From Bdellovibrionales bacterium (lineage in GTDB: Bacteria; Bdellovibrionota; Bdellovibrionia; Bdellovibrionales; UBA1609), in the NCBI GenBank assembly GCA_016716765.1, contig JADJVA010000025.1:682001-746000 (forward strand): a stretch of DNA of 64,000 bases. The letters are read 5' to 3'. Below are positions 52,400-62,195 of the stretch, piece after piece. The position numbers and the translations under genes are program-made. The notes beneath the pieces were generated by a model. It saw nothing but the letters and a program-made list of their open reading frames with translations, had not been told where the DNA came from and ran no database searches. The stretch's first letter is position 1. Every line of letters begins with the position of its first letter.

Positions 52400-53923
52400 A
52401 TGTTTGAACTCGAAGAAAACACCAGCGTCGGAGCTTGCATTAAGGTTATAGGTGTTGGTGGTGGAGGCAACAATGCTGTTCAGACGATGATCGAAGGTGG
52501 TCTGACGGGCGTTGAGTTTGTCGTTGCTAATACTGACCGTCAGGCTCTTTCTGCGAACCGGGCAGAAAGGAAAATTAATCTGGGGTCGGAGCTCACTAAG
52601 GGGTTAGGCGCAGGAGCTAATCCTGAAATTGGTAAGCGTGCAGCGATCGAATCTTATAATGACATTGTCGAGACTCTTGATGGTGCCGACATGGTTTTTG
52701 TCACCGCAGGAATGGGTGGAGGAACAGGCACAGGGGGGGCTCCCATTGTGGCAAAAATTGCCAAAGAATTGGGAGCATTGACAATTGGCGTGGTGACCCG
52801 TCCCTTCTTTTTTGAGGGCAAAAAGCGCAAACGTCATGCAGATCTCGGAATACAAGAGCTTAAGGAAAATGTTGATACTCTGATTGTGATTCCCAACCAG
52901 AAGCTACTTTCTGTTTCAAGCGAAAAGACGCCCCTACTTGAGACCTTTAAAAAAGCGGATCATGTATTGTTACAGGCCGTGAAAGGCATTTCTGATCTGA
53001 TAAATATACGTGGTTTGATCAACCTGGACTTCGCTGATATTCGCACGGTTATGGCAGCTAAAGGCATGGCGATCATGGGTTCTGGAGTTGCGGTTGGAGA
53101 GAATCGTGCGGTGGAGGCGGCGACAGCTGCGATTTCTTCTCCGCTTCTTGAGAACATCGCGATTGATGGAGCTACCGGAATTATTATCAATGTTACCGGC
53201 GGCTCGAATTTGACTCTTTGGGAGGTAAATGAAGCATCAACTCTCATTACAGAGGCCGCCCATGAAGATGCAGAAATTATTTTTGGAGCCGTCATTGATG
53301 AAGAAATGGGCGATGAGGTGAGAGTGACAGTTATTGCGACAGGCTTTGGCGAGGACAATCAAACCACAATTGTCTCAGATCAAATCATGCGATTGCAAGC
53401 CTTAGCGGAGGCCCAGGTCAACCAGGTCAATGCAATGGGACAAAGACTGATGGATCAGATGGAATCTCGGACGATGGCACAGGTCTCGGTGAGTGCTGAA
53501 GTCGAGATGAGATCCCAGGCGGCAACGGCCTGGCATCAGTCACAACAAGCGCCACCCGCTCTTCCTGAGGAAAGAATTGAAAAGCTGACTCCTCTTTCAG
53601 AAGAGGAGGGGGTTGATCAGACTATGATCGCAGAGGGCCAGACGGATACGAGCGGCGATTTGGCTGATACAGAAAGACCGCGTTTGCCTCGCGATATACT
53701 TCTTGCTAAAGCCAAGGCCTATCGTGAGAGTCAGGCAAAAAACCCTTCTCATCAACCGGAGCAGTTAAGTATGGATGTCGAAGATGATGGTGATGCTTTG
53801 GCTGCGGCGAGGCGCTTGGCGCGAGAGATGGCTCGCTCTCCATTTGATTCTGAGACTTTGGAAGTGCCATCCTATCTTCGTAAAAAGCAGCAGTCAGATG
53901 AGCAGAACAGTGATGGCATTTAG
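52400..53923 (+). CDS. ftsZ: Cell-division GTPase FtsZ
   Basis: 507 residues from ATG 52400 with GGGAGGGG upstream; an ATG at 52388 lies before that site. Tubulin signature MGGGTGTGGAP, IGVGGGGNNAVQTM, NTDRQAL, and the T7 loop region (LINLDFADIRTVM) are intact. A long, acidic, Gln/Glu-rich linker (about 330-490) leads to the C-terminal peptide LEVPSYLRKK that binds FtsA. Longer than E. coli FtsZ (383) because of the linker. Forms the Z ring. Confidence 0.97.
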   Translation: MFELEENTSVGACIKVIGVGGGGNNAVQTMIEGGLTGVEFVVANTDRQALSANRAERKINLGSELTKGLGAGANPEIGKRAAIESYNDIVETLDGADMVFVTAGMGGGTGTGGAPIVAKIAKELGALTIGVVTRPFFFEGKKRKRHADLGIQELKENVDTLIVIPNQKLLSVSSEKTPLLETFKKADHVLLQAVKGISDLINIRGLINLDFADIRTVMAAKGMAIMGSGVAVGENRAVEAATAAISSPLLENIAIDGATGIIINVTGGSNLTLWEVNEASTLITEAAHEDAEIIFGAVIDEEMGDEVRVTVIATGFGEDNQTTIVSDQIMRLQALAEAQVNQVNAMGQRLMDQMESRTMAQVSVSAEVEMRSQAATAWHQSQQAPPALPEERIEKLTPLSEEEGVDQTMIAEGQTDTSGDLADTERPRLPRDILLAKAKAYRESQAKNPSHQPEQLSMDVEDDGDALAAARRLAREMARSPFDSETLEVPSYLRKKQQSDEQNSDGI

Positions 53924-53954
53924 GGATTTGAAATCCTACTCTTCATGATTTGGG

Positions 53955-54776
53955 TTGCCATTGAGCATTAAGGCCTTGTTTGTTTCTGATCTTCATCTTG
54001 GTGACCCAGGTGATGAGCGGACTAAAAAATTTTTGAATTTTTTGAGTCGTCTGGGTGGAAGAGAAGAATGTACCCACCTTTTTCTTTTGGGGGATATTTT
54101 TGATTTATGGATTGCTCATCATTCCTATTTTGTTGACCGCTTTCGCCCTGTTATTGAACAACTTCGGCGTCTTCAGGCTGTGGGTATCGAATTGCACTAT
54201 TTTGAGGGGAATCACGATCTTTACTTGAGGGATTATTGGCAGAATCAGCTCGGACTAGTGGTCCACTCTGGTCCTTGCTATTTCACCTTGGATGGATTGG
54301 TTTTCCGTCTGGAGCATGGTGATCAAATGGATCCTGACGACAAAGGATATATTTTTTTACGCTGGCTTTTGCGAACTCGCGTCTTGAGGTTTTTGGCTTT
54401 CCACCTTTCCGGTAAAATACTCGCAAAGATTGGTGAGAAAGCCAGCCGAAAAAGTCGTCAGTACACAGGTCAAGTGAGGAGACAAAGTGATCTTGTGGCG
54501 AAACAAAAAATGTCCAGTCATGCGGTCAAAGTTTTCTCTGAGCGCCCTTTTGATATTCTCATAGCTGGTCATTTGCATGTGAAGGAAGATAAGCAGATAG
54601 CTTTGCCTGGTAGATTTATTCATCTATTTAATTTGGGAAGTTGGATTGAGAGCCCTCAGGTATTGAGGATATCGAACTCAAAGATCTCAGGCGGAGTTCC
54701 CTTGATTTCACAAATAGAAGGAGCAGGTCCGGAGCAAGCTCTTAGTTGGTCATATCAGTGGTTGTTAACCCAGTGA
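53955..54776 (+). CDS. LpxH-like UDP-2,3-diacylglucosamine pyrophosphohydrolase
   Basis: 273 residues from a TTG start (weak site GGG), 31 bases after ftsZ. Calcineurin-type metallophosphatase with every metal ligand: FVSDLHLGDPGD, LLGDIFDLWIAHH, EGNHDLYL, LEHGDQMD and IAGHLHVKE. The residue pattern is that of LpxH, fourth step of lipid A synthesis, on the cytoplasmic face. LpxH is normally about 240 residues; a 30-residue C-terminal addition is present. Specificity is inferred. Confidence 0.78.
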   Translation: MPLSIKALFVSDLHLGDPGDERTKKFLNFLSRLGGREECTHLFLLGDIFDLWIAHHSYFVDRFRPVIEQLRRLQAVGIELHYFEGNHDLYLRDYWQNQLGLVVHSGPCYFTLDGLVFRLEHGDQMDPDDKGYIFLRWLLRTRVLRFLAFHLSGKILAKIGEKASRKSRQYTGQVRRQSDLVAKQKMSSHAVKVFSERPFDILIAGHLHVKEDKQIALPGRFIHLFNLGSWIESPQVLRISNSKISGGVPLISQIEGAGPEQALSWSYQWLLTQ

Positions 54777-55074
54777 CTCTGTATGGGTTTTAAACAGTGA
54801 AGCGAGGGAGTGGGGTCTTTGGTTTTTTTATTAAAATCCAATATGTTGGAGTGAAGTTCAAATTTTTTTTGATCATTCACTAGGCAGTGCCATAACTCCT
54901 GTCCAAATACCAGTCACAGAGTGCAGGAGCCTGAATTTCTTAATGAAAATTAGACTTTCTCAAATTGATTCACTAAAAAATAGACATGATGTGATTGGCT
55001 TGAGCTTCTCCTGTAATTGAGGACTTCCCCAGGTTGGTACGTATTTTGGAATAGGTAAGATATGATGATTGTTA

Positions 55075-55214
55075 AAAATTGAAACCCATAACTGAATCTT
55101 CAACCACCCCGTTGCTGATTCAGTTTCATAAGCCGAGTCAGAGTTGCCCCTCTTTCGGCTTAAGCACCCCATACCCCAGGCCTCTCTCACTCCCCTGAGT
55201 GAGGCCTTTTTTTT
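55075..55214 (+). ncRNA. Putative structured RNA with C-rich loops and intrinsic terminator
   Basis: Three stem-loops lie in a row. First: AACTGAATC/GATTCAGTT (55090-55125) with inner CAAC/GTTG and loop CACCCC. Second: AAGCCGA/TCGGCTT (55130-55161) with inner AGAG/CTCT and loop TTGCCC. Third: AGGCCTC..ACTC/GAGTGAGGCCT (55178-55207), loop CCCT, followed by eight T, a classic terminator. A linker holds CACCCCATACCCC. The 5' end is uncertain (a TATGAT element near 55061). The rest of the 54777-55074 gap shows no gene. Could be a free sRNA or the leader of the gene at 55233. Confidence 0.55.
55178..55214 (+). terminator. Strong intrinsic terminator
   Basis: Eleven base pairs (AGGCCTC and ACTC pairing with GAGTGAGGCCT) with a TCTC bulge, four-base loop and a run of eight T on the plus strand. 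It lies 18 bases ahead of the start of the small protein gene, so it can end transcription before that gene. Confidence 0.75.
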
Positions 55215-55232
55215 GATTTAGGAGAGAGACAG

Positions 55233-55406
55233 ATGGAAAAAATCGGATGGACGAAGATAGTAGTTATCAAAAAAGAAGAGAAAGTGATTTTCTTGATTAC
55301 AGCGCTGGCCACTTTCTTGTTTATGGCAAGTATCACTCAAGGGAGTACAGCTCCGTTGGAAATAGCCTTTAAATTCATTTTTTCATCATTTTCTTCAATT
55401 CGATAG
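55233..55406 (+). CDS. 57-residue single-TM protein after the structured RNA
   Basis: ATG 55233 has TAGGAGAG 8 bases upstream, and the frame runs 57 codons to TAG. N-terminal basic stretch (TKIVVIKKEEK), then a membrane helix (VIFLITALATFLFMASI), then a short mostly polar tail with FKFIFSSFSS. It could be a small membrane protein or a peptide toxin-like product. No family recognised. The recN stop on the other strand is 16 bases away. Ribosome site and coding look support it, but no homology evidence. Confidence 0.5.
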   Translation: MEKIGWTKIVVIKKEEKVIFLITALATFLFMASITQGSTAPLEIAFKFIFSSFSSIR

Positions 55407-55422
55407 TCTCAAAAGAAAAGTT

Positions 55423-57132
55423 TCAAATCGATGCTTCTGAATCTTGAAGCAATTGTCGGGCATGGTCTCGGCTCGTTTTGGTTATCTTCTCTCCCGAGAT
55501 AAGACGCGCAATTTCTCCAATCCGGTCGTCACTCTTGTTCAAATATTTGACTTCTACTTCAATTTTTGTTTTGCCAGGACTTTTATGGATGAAAAAGTGA
55601 TGGTCAGCATAAGCTGCCACTTGAGGAAGATGAGTCACACAAATGATTTGTTGGCCCTTTGCAATGGACTTTAATTTTCGTCCCACTTTTTCAGCGGTCA
55701 TGCCGCTGACACCAGCATCGACTTCGTCAAACAGGTAGGTCCGAGGAAGATCAGAAAGTCCTACAACCCTTTTGAGAGCGAGAAGGATCCGACTGAGTTC
55801 GCCGCCACTGGCAAATTTTGCCAGTGGTCGAGGTCCATCGTTGGCTCCAGAAGAGGTTGTGAATTCAACGTCGCTGAGTCCTGTTGGGCTGGGTTTTGAG
55901 AGTTGAGTTACACTGACTCCAAACAAGACTCCCTTCATATTGAGATCAAAGAGTTCCTTATTAACCTGTTTGCTCAATGGAACACTCGCCTTTACCCTCT
56001 TAGAATGAAGTTCTTCGGCGAGGATATTGAGAGCCGCAGTTAGCTCCCTTTCCTTCTGTTCAAAATTTGCCAGAGACTCATCAAAATTTTCTAGGGAGTC
56101 AATTTCAGACACGATCTGGGTGAGTTTCTCCATAAGGTGAGAAACGTTTCCCCCATATTTTTTCATGAGTCGGCGACAATACGAAATTCGCTCCTCAAGA
56201 TTCTGAAGTTCTCCGGGTTCGATTTCAAGGCTACGCCCGTATTCGCGGAATTCATAAACAGCCTCTTCAATCAGGGTTTTTGCTGACTGGAGAGGTTCGA
56301 GCTTTTTGATTAAGTCTTCATCGACGGCGCAAATTTCTTGACCTCTTTGTAAAATGCGATGGATTCGAACCAAAACGGATTCGTCATCGCCATAGAGGCT
56401 GTCCTCGCTTTGGGAGCAGAAGTCAGCGAGACGGCTGGAGTTCTTAGCGCGATTAAAACGAGATTGTAATTCGTCTTCCTCTCCCGGCACAATATTTAAT
56501 TGAGAGAGTTCATCTCTCTGGAAGGTCAAAAAATTCAGGCGCTCATCTCTTTTGAGACGATCCTCTTTAAATTGTTGGAGGCGTTGACTCATGGCCTTCA
56601 GCTCATCAAATTTGGCATGAACTTCTTTTCTCAGTTCCCAAGTTCCAGCAAAGCGATCCAAGATATCAAGATGGTAGGATTTTGAATAAAGGTGCCGATT
56701 GTCATGCTGTCCCGTCATTTCAATTAAGGGGGCACCATAATGTCCGTTCACTTCAAGCAAGGGAGTAACAATTTCTCTCAGACTATTTAGAGCCGTAAGG
56801 CCCCCATTCAAATAAACTCTGCTGCGTCCCTGCGGTGAAATCAAGCGTCGAATGACCAGCTGATCGTCGGAGGTATCAATTCCGAGTTCATGCAGGCGAT
56901 CTATAACGTCGGATCGGTCTTCGAGGTCGAAGGCTCCTTCGATTGTAGCAAACTCGGCACCACTTCGCACGCTCTCGGCGTAAGACTTATCACCCATCAA
57001 TAAAGCGAGGCTTTTAAGTAAAATTGATTTTCCGGCCCCCGTTTCGCCACTGAGAATATTTAATCCGGGCTGGAACTGCAAGCTAAGAGATCCTATTATT
57101 GCGAAGTTCGTGACCTTCAGTTCAACTAGCAT
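55423..57132 (-). CDS. recN: DNA repair protein RecN
   Basis: 569 residues from ATG 57132 with AGGAGTT upstream; a longer frame to 57168 overlaps nadK. SMC-like ATPase acting at double-strand breaks: Walker A ILSGETGAGKSILLKSL, long coiled coil (about 170-370), signature FASGGELSRILLALKRV and Walker B YLFDEVDAGVSG, then ICVTHLPQVAAYADHHF. Last gene of the minus-strand operon; 13 bases from nadK. Confidence 0.95.
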   Translation of the reverse strand: MLVELKVTNFAIIGSLSLQFQPGLNILSGETGAGKSILLKSLALLMGDKSYAESVRSGAEFATIEGAFDLEDRSDVIDRLHELGIDTSDDQLVIRRLISPQGRSRVYLNGGLTALNSLREIVTPLLEVNGHYGAPLIEMTGQHDNRHLYSKSYHLDILDRFAGTWELRKEVHAKFDELKAMSQRLQQFKEDRLKRDERLNFLTFQRDELSQLNIVPGEEDELQSRFNRAKNSSRLADFCSQSEDSLYGDDESVLVRIHRILQRGQEICAVDEDLIKKLEPLQSAKTLIEEAVYEFREYGRSLEIEPGELQNLEERISYCRRLMKKYGGNVSHLMEKLTQIVSEIDSLENFDESLANFEQKERELTAALNILAEELHSKRVKASVPLSKQVNKELFDLNMKGVLFGVSVTQLSKPSPTGLSDVEFTTSSGANDGPRPLAKFASGGELSRILLALKRVVGLSDLPRTYLFDEVDAGVSGMTAEKVGRKLKSIAKGQQIICVTHLPQVAAYADHHFFIHKSPGKTKIEVEVKYLNKSDDRIGEIARLISGEKITKTSRDHARQLLQDSEASI

Positions 57133-57145
57133 TGTAACTCCTAGA

Positions 57146-58036
57146 TCAGAAGACTGCTCGCGAGCCAAAATTTAACTTCTCACGGAGAAGGTCAAAATAA
57201 TTATGACTTGGGCGGCGCAAAACAAAATGATCGCAAGCATCCCTTCGAACGGAGACCTCATCTAAATGAGTGAGATTGCAAACAAATTGTCCATCGACGG
57301 TAAGCACTGCATCGTGACGCCCCTTTTTTATTTTAAAGGTGAGAATTTTATCATCAGGAAAAATGATGGGTCGATTTGTCAGGCTATGAGGACAGATAGG
57401 CGTAACGACCAGCGACCTGACCTCTGGGTGGAGGATGGGACCACCAGAGGCCAAGTTGTAAGCCGTCGATCCTGTGGGAGTTGCAATGATGAGCCCATCC
57501 GCCTTGTAGTCACAGACATGGCGGTTTTCGCAATAGGTTGATAATGTGATCATGTGCCCTCCACCGCCACGTTCGATGACAATGTCATTGAGGGCTGTGC
57601 GCTGAGTGATGACCTTATTTTCTTGCTGTGTGGTGACTTGAATCATAGACCTGGGGCGCATTTCCATTTTACCGGAGAGAGTCAACTCTAGATTTTCATA
57701 TAAGGTTTCGAGGCGAGTTTCAGTTAGAAATCCCAAGGATCCCATGTTGACTCCTAAAATTGGTACTTTCCTCCCTTGCAAGTGCCTCACAGCTTCGAGG
57801 TAGGTTCCATCTCCTCCGAGCACAATAACGAGATCAATTGTGTCTAGGTTTGAGGTCGCTGTAATGTTCATATCCTCTGGCCAATTCTGATCCTGGGTTC
57901 CGAATGTGTCTCTTCCCTTGGCCTTTAGCCAAGAAACCAATTCGATTGCAACTTTACGGGCCTTTGTGGTTCCCTGTCTGTAGACAATCAGGACATTTTC
58001 AATCTTCTTGCTGTTGGGTTTCAAATTGTTTGCCAT
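57146..58036 (-). CDS. nadK: NAD kinase
   Basis: 296 residues. Makes NADP from NAD and ATP. Motifs: VIVLGGDGTYLEAVRHL, ILGVNMGSLGFLTE, TALNDIVIERGGGG, YKADGLIIATPTGSTAYNLA-SGGPILHP, VTPICPHSLTNRPI. Length normal. Starts 4 bases after the end of the oligopeptidase gene. Confidence 0.96.
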   Translation of the reverse strand: MANNLKPNSKKIENVLIVYRQGTTKARKVAIELVSWLKAKGRDTFGTQDQNWPEDMNITATSNLDTIDLVIVLGGDGTYLEAVRHLQGRKVPILGVNMGSLGFLTETRLETLYENLELTLSGKMEMRPRSMIQVTTQQENKVITQRTALNDIVIERGGGGHMITLSTYCENRHVCDYKADGLIIATPTGSTAYNLASGGPILHPEVRSLVVTPICPHSLTNRPIIFPDDKILTFKIKKGRHDAVLTVDGQFVCNLTHLDEVSVRRDACDHFVLRRPSHNYFDLLREKLNFGSRAVF

Positions 58037-58040
58037 ACCT

Positions 58041-60113
58041 CTAGATCAACCCAAGTTTACGAAGGAGAGCGTTTGGGTCCGGTTCACGTCCTCGAAAGCG
58101 TTTATAAAGTTCCATAGGATCTTCGCTTCCTCCTTTAGAAAGAATATTTTTTTCAAAAAGTTCACTGACAGTGGAGTCGAATAAGCCCTTCTCTTTGAAA
58201 TATTCAAAGGCATCTGCATCTAGCACCTCCGCCCATTTGTAAGAATAGTAGCCCGCCGAATAACCGCCGCCAAATATGTGAGAAAAGGAGGGAGAAGAGA
58301 GGGAGCCTTTTATGTGAGGCAAAAGCCGACATTTGGTTGTTGCTTCTTCTTCATGTTGGCCTACGTCTGAGATATTTCTCGGGTCAAGATCATGCCACGA
58401 AAAATCCAAAATACAAAAATTCAATTGGCGAAGAGAATTGAATCCAGCCAAAAATTTGACAGAGTCTTTGATCTTTTTTGAAAAGATCTCTGGTATTTTA
58501 TCCCCAGTTTCGTAATGAACGGCAAAGAGATCAAGAGCCTGCTTTTCGGCAACCCAATTTTCCATAATTTGTGATGGAAGCTCGACAAAATCCCAAAAAA
58601 CATTCGTCCCAGAAACACTTCTATAGTGGCAGCGGGAGAGGAGTGAATGAAGCGCGTGGCCGAATTCGTGAAAGAGAGTTTCAACTTCATCAAGGCTAAG
58701 TAAACTGGGTTTCTCTTTGGTGGGCTTTGTAAAATTACACACAATCCCAACGTGGGGACGCATCATCTTGTTTTCGAACATTCCCTGCTGATAATAGTTG
58801 GTCATCCAGGCTCCACCTTTCTTGGTGGGACGAGGAAAGAAATCAGCGTAGAAGAGTCCCATGAACTCTCCAGTTCTCTCTTTGCTGACTTCGAACACCT
58901 TCACATCTTTATGGTAAACGGGGAATTCGGCTGTTTCTTTGAATTGAAGGCCGTAAAGGAGACGGGCATGTTCAAAAACTCCTTTGATAACCTTTTCCAA
59001 CTGAAAATAAGGACGAAGCTACTCTTCATCAAAATCAAATAAGGAAATCTTATATTTTTCAGCATAATAAGAGAAATCCCAGGGCATCAGTTGAGTGGGA
59101 CCGCCCATATTAAGCGCCAGGGACGCGACATTGGCCAATTCTTTTTCTGCTGCCGATTTTGAAGCTTTTAGAAGTTTGTCCAGAAACTGGTGAACCCTTT
59201 CTGGGCTCTTCGCCATACGTCGACGCAACACAAAGTCTGCGTGAGTTTTGTACCCCAGCAGGGTGGCTCTTTCAAATCTCAAATTTACAATTCTTTTGAT
59301 GAGTTCCAGATTGTCAAAGGTCCCGCCATTGCAACGGGAATGATAGGCCCGCCAGACAGATTCGCGGTGCTCACGGTGATTAGAATACTTTAAAAACGGA
59401 ACAAGGCTTGGAGCGTCGAGAGTGATCAGCCACCCAGATTTGCCTTTTTCTTTGGCTGCTTGTGCGGCTGCCTCTAGAGAGGACTCTGGAAGCCCATCCA
59501 ATTCCTTTTCATCAAGAATATGAAGTTCAAAACTCATGGTCGCTTTGAGCACATTCTCATTAAATTGAGGAGAAAGCTTAGACAAGTCTTCGTCTATGGC
59601 ACGAAGTTTCTCCTTTTGGGGCGCCGTCAGAAGAGCTCCATTCCTCGTGAAGTCAAGGTAAGTGTTCTCAAGAAGAGTTTGCTGTTCAGCTGTAAGATCG
59701 CTATGGGGGAGGTCCTTGTGTTTTTCGTAGACCTTTTTTACTCTCTCAAAGAGTTTGGCATCGAGCAAAATATCGCTGGAGTAATTTGAAAGTTGGGGTC
59801 CTATTTTTTCGGCCAAAGCCTGCAGTTCGTCACTTGTATCGGCATGGAGGAGGTTGTAAAAAATGGAAGATGTCAGATCGACATTGTCGCCAATCAGTTC
59901 TAAGGCCTCAATTGTATTTGAGAAAGTCGGTTGCTCTCCGCTGTCGCGCAACTTCTCAATTTTGGATTTAGCTTCGGCGATGGCTTCCTTGAGGGCTGGA
60001 AGAAAATGTCCTACCTTTATCTCTGGAAAAGGAATGGCGCAATGCCTAAGCTCGGATCGCTTCAGAAGAGGATTGGTCAAATTGTCATTTGGATTCGTAT
60101 TATTTGTGCTCAT
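58041..60113 (-). pseudogene. prlC: M3-family oligopeptidase (PrlC/OpdA-like) interrupted by an in-frame TAG
   Basis: The whole frame from ATG 60113 to the stop at 58041 is continuous except for one TAG codon at 59019-59021, after SLFDFDEE. Read through, it is about 690 residues, matching oligopeptidase A (680). The N-terminal half has the M3 helical part (SELRHCAIPFPEIKVGHFLP), and the C-terminal half has the zinc site TLFHEFGHALHSL and FGGGYSAGYYSYKWAEVLDA. On its own the N-terminal half lacks the catalytic site. A GAG to TAG change, sequencing error or recoding are possible. Same operon as nadK and recN. Confidence 0.88.
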
Positions 60114-60198
60114 CGCCTCAACCTACTCCTTCATTTAAAAAGGAGCAAGTACCACTCTAGATTGGCGACTGAGGTTGAAAATAAGCTTTAGAATTGGC

Positions 60199-60786
60199 CT
60201 AAAACTGGGCCCAACACCATTGTAAGGTACCCCAAAACACACTGTTGCATTTGCAGTTGCTAGTCCCCATTTGGCAGCTCGCGAGAATGGGGTTGCCCGG
60301 CACCCAAGTGCCACCGTAGTAAAGCCTGTTGAGATAGGCCTGAGTAAAGGTGGCTTCCAGAGTTATACGGTTGACACAGACAATAGTTCCACCCATGAGA
60401 ACCGGATAAAAGACTCCTTGGCTGTAAGCGCCGCATCCATTTCCAGTGTTGGTGTTATATGGAAAAACCCCGTTATTGGTATTGAAAAGACTATTGAAAT
60501 TGCACTCGATCCGATTTCCCCCGGTGTCCACATAGAAGCCTCGAGAGGCGTCAAATCGAAAGTTACTGCAGCTATTGGGATCTCCGTTTGTGCAAGTCAC
60601 AACATTATTATTTGCATCATAATAAAAGCCGTTTCTGTAGGCGTAATTCGAGCAAGCATTGCCAGCGGCAGGAAGGGGAGCAGGGGTTACCGCGACAACA
60701 GTACTGCCAGAATTCTTCTTATCTTTTGTGCAGGAAAGGGTCGTTACCGCAAACAGGGCCAGACACGCCAAGTAAAGATTTTTCAT
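60199..60786 (-). CDS. Small Cys- and Asn-rich lipoprotein
   Basis: 195 residues. Signal peptide with lipobox TLSC (Cys19), then Thr/Pro linker, then a repetitive Tyr/Asn/Gly/Cys-rich domain (NACSNYAYRNGFYYDANNN, CSNFRFDASRGFYVDTGGN) with two similar units of about 35 residues, each with a FYYD/FYVD strand. Ten or more cysteines suggest disulfides outside the cytoplasm. Function unknown; no clear neighbours in the same unit. Confidence 0.65.
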   Translation of the reverse strand: MKNLYLACLALFAVTTLSCTKDKKNSGSTVVAVTPAPLPAAGNACSNYAYRNGFYYDANNNVVTCTNGDPNSCSNFRFDASRGFYVDTGGNRIECNFNSLFNTNNGVFPYNTNTGNGCGAYSQGVFYPVLMGGTIVCVNRITLEATFTQAYLNRLYYGGTWVPGNPILASCQMGTSNCKCNSVFWGTLQWCWAQF

Positions 60787-61013
60787 AACTTTGCCGCTCC
60801 AAAGACAACAGACAATTTTAAATAAATCACTTTTTCAGATCAGTAGAGAGGCAAGTTCAGTGCCAGTCATTTCGATGCCTAAGGAATCTGAGTTTGAAAA
60901 GAAGTAAAAGTGGTGACAAAAATGGTCAGTCAGCCACAGGTGGGTGACAGTAAATGCCAGATTTAAAATAAATTGACGCGAATAGCGAATATGAAATCAG
61001 CGCTGGCGACGGC

Positions 61014-62195
61014 TCACCTTTGGCTTGAGAAAAATGCCTGAACAAGCTCTTTTGGCAGCCACTCAGCCCGATAAATCTGGAATGGTGTATCGAGTTTCTC
61101 ATTTCCAATTAGAGTGCGCCATTTCCATACAACCGAACCTTGAGCAGTCACTTCGATAATGGCGCTGCGGTCACAACCGTAAGAAATGAGTGTGTTTCCG
61201 TTCCTTAGCCTCTGTGCAGAGCCAAATCGATTGCAATCCATTTCGCCAATGGGCTTTTCCGTAAAGGACCAAAGAGTTTCATGTGTGATCGGGTCAATTT
61301 CGACTACGCATGAAGCCGGCGGGAGATTGCCATTTGGCAACGGATCGTTAGCGAACATCAGAATGTGTCCATTCTCCAACCAACGGGGCGAATGCAATCC
61401 CAAGCGTGCGCCCTTGTGGATCCACACAATTTTCCGAGTCGTTCTATCAATTATAAAAGCGGCCCCGTTGTGGTGCTCAGTGACGAGAATGTTTCCAGCA
61501 GAAAACTGGGGATGTGATTGCTCCAATTTGTTGGGTGGAATTATCTGGACTGCGTTCGCATGAGTGATGTTTAGGGCCCCCTCGTATGGGTCTCCCTTTT
61601 TAGAAGTATAGGGTGAACTCAGCCCTCCCCATGGCCTAAGAAGCTCAGAGAGCTCCTTCAGATGTTCGTCCAAACTCCACCGAAAAATCTCTTCGCCCTG
61701 GCGGCTCAGGCCAAGGATATAATCCACCTTTTTTCTTTTATTTCCGATCTTAGCAATGCCCAATCCCTTAGCCCAAATGGACTGATCAATAGGTGAAACT
61801 GAGATGTCATGGGTGACAGTCGCCCGAAATCGCCAATCTACAGTGCTCCCATTGAATTTCACAATATCATTATTGTTTTCTGAATCAGCAACCGTTGAAA
61901 CCACCGAGCCATCCTCGAGGAGTTTGCAAAGCTGGCCAGGAACGAGTCCCTGTCTGATCCCATCCATTGTTAGCAGGTGGCATTCCATTCCCGGCGAATG
62001 GTACAAAATGTATCCATTCTCAGAAAGTATGCTCTCTGGGGACCAAGTAATAACTCCATTCTCAGAAATTTCCTTCAAAAAGGATTCGCGATTTAGTGTG
62101 ACCATTGCTGAGCTCAGAGCGGCCACGACAGCAAAGAATATTCCCAAAAAAAATATTCCAATCCAGAGAGTATTAGGTCTGCCAAGCTGCCACAT
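61014..62195 (-). CDS. Membrane-anchored arylsulfotransferase (ASST)-like beta-propeller protein
   Basis: 393 residues from ATG 62195; a TTG at 62249 is possible but unsupported. One N-terminal membrane helix (LWIGIFFLGIFFAVVAALSS) anchors a large extracytoplasmic domain of repeated strands: THDISVSP, ITHANAVQIIPPNKLE, AGNILVTEHHNGAAFIIDRT, RLGLHSPRWLENGHILMF, GSAQRLRNGNTLISYGC. These match the arylsulfotransferase propeller family. The catalytic His cannot be fixed by eye; many members have unknown substrates. Confidence 0.62.
   Translation of the reverse strand: MWQLGRPNTLWIGIFFLGIFFAVVAALSSAMVTLNRESFLKEISENGVITWSPESILSENGYILYHSPGMECHLLTMDGIRQGLVPGQLCKLLEDGSVVSTVADSENNNDIVKFNGSTVDWRFRATVTHDISVSPIDQSIWAKGLGIAKIGNKRKKVDYILGLSRQGEEIFRWSLDEHLKELSELLRPWGGLSSPYTSKKGDPYEGALNITHANAVQIIPPNKLEQSHPQFSAGNILVTEHHNGAAFIIDRTTRKIVWIHKGARLGLHSPRWLENGHILMFANDPLPNGNLPPASCVVEIDPITHETLWSFTEKPIGEMDCNRFGSAQRLRNGNTLISYGCDRSAIIEVTAQGSVVWKWRTLIGNEKLDTPFQIYRAEWLPKELVQAFFSSQR

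Noticed and set aside
54960..55190. 76-residue minus-strand frame over the structured RNA
   Set aside because: Its codons follow the hairpin and C-rich sequence; no ribosome site, no domain, and it is opposite to the terminator direction.
54990..55214. 6S RNA, tmRNA, SRP RNA or RNase P RNA identity for the structured RNA
   Set aside because: No long central-bubble helix as in 6S, no tmRNA ends or tag frame, no GGAAG-type SRP loop, no RNase P core sequences.
60271..60825. 184-residue open frame on the plus strand
   Set aside because: It lies antisense to the Cys-rich lipoprotein, which has a clear signal peptide and lipobox; the plus frame has no domain and no ribosome site.
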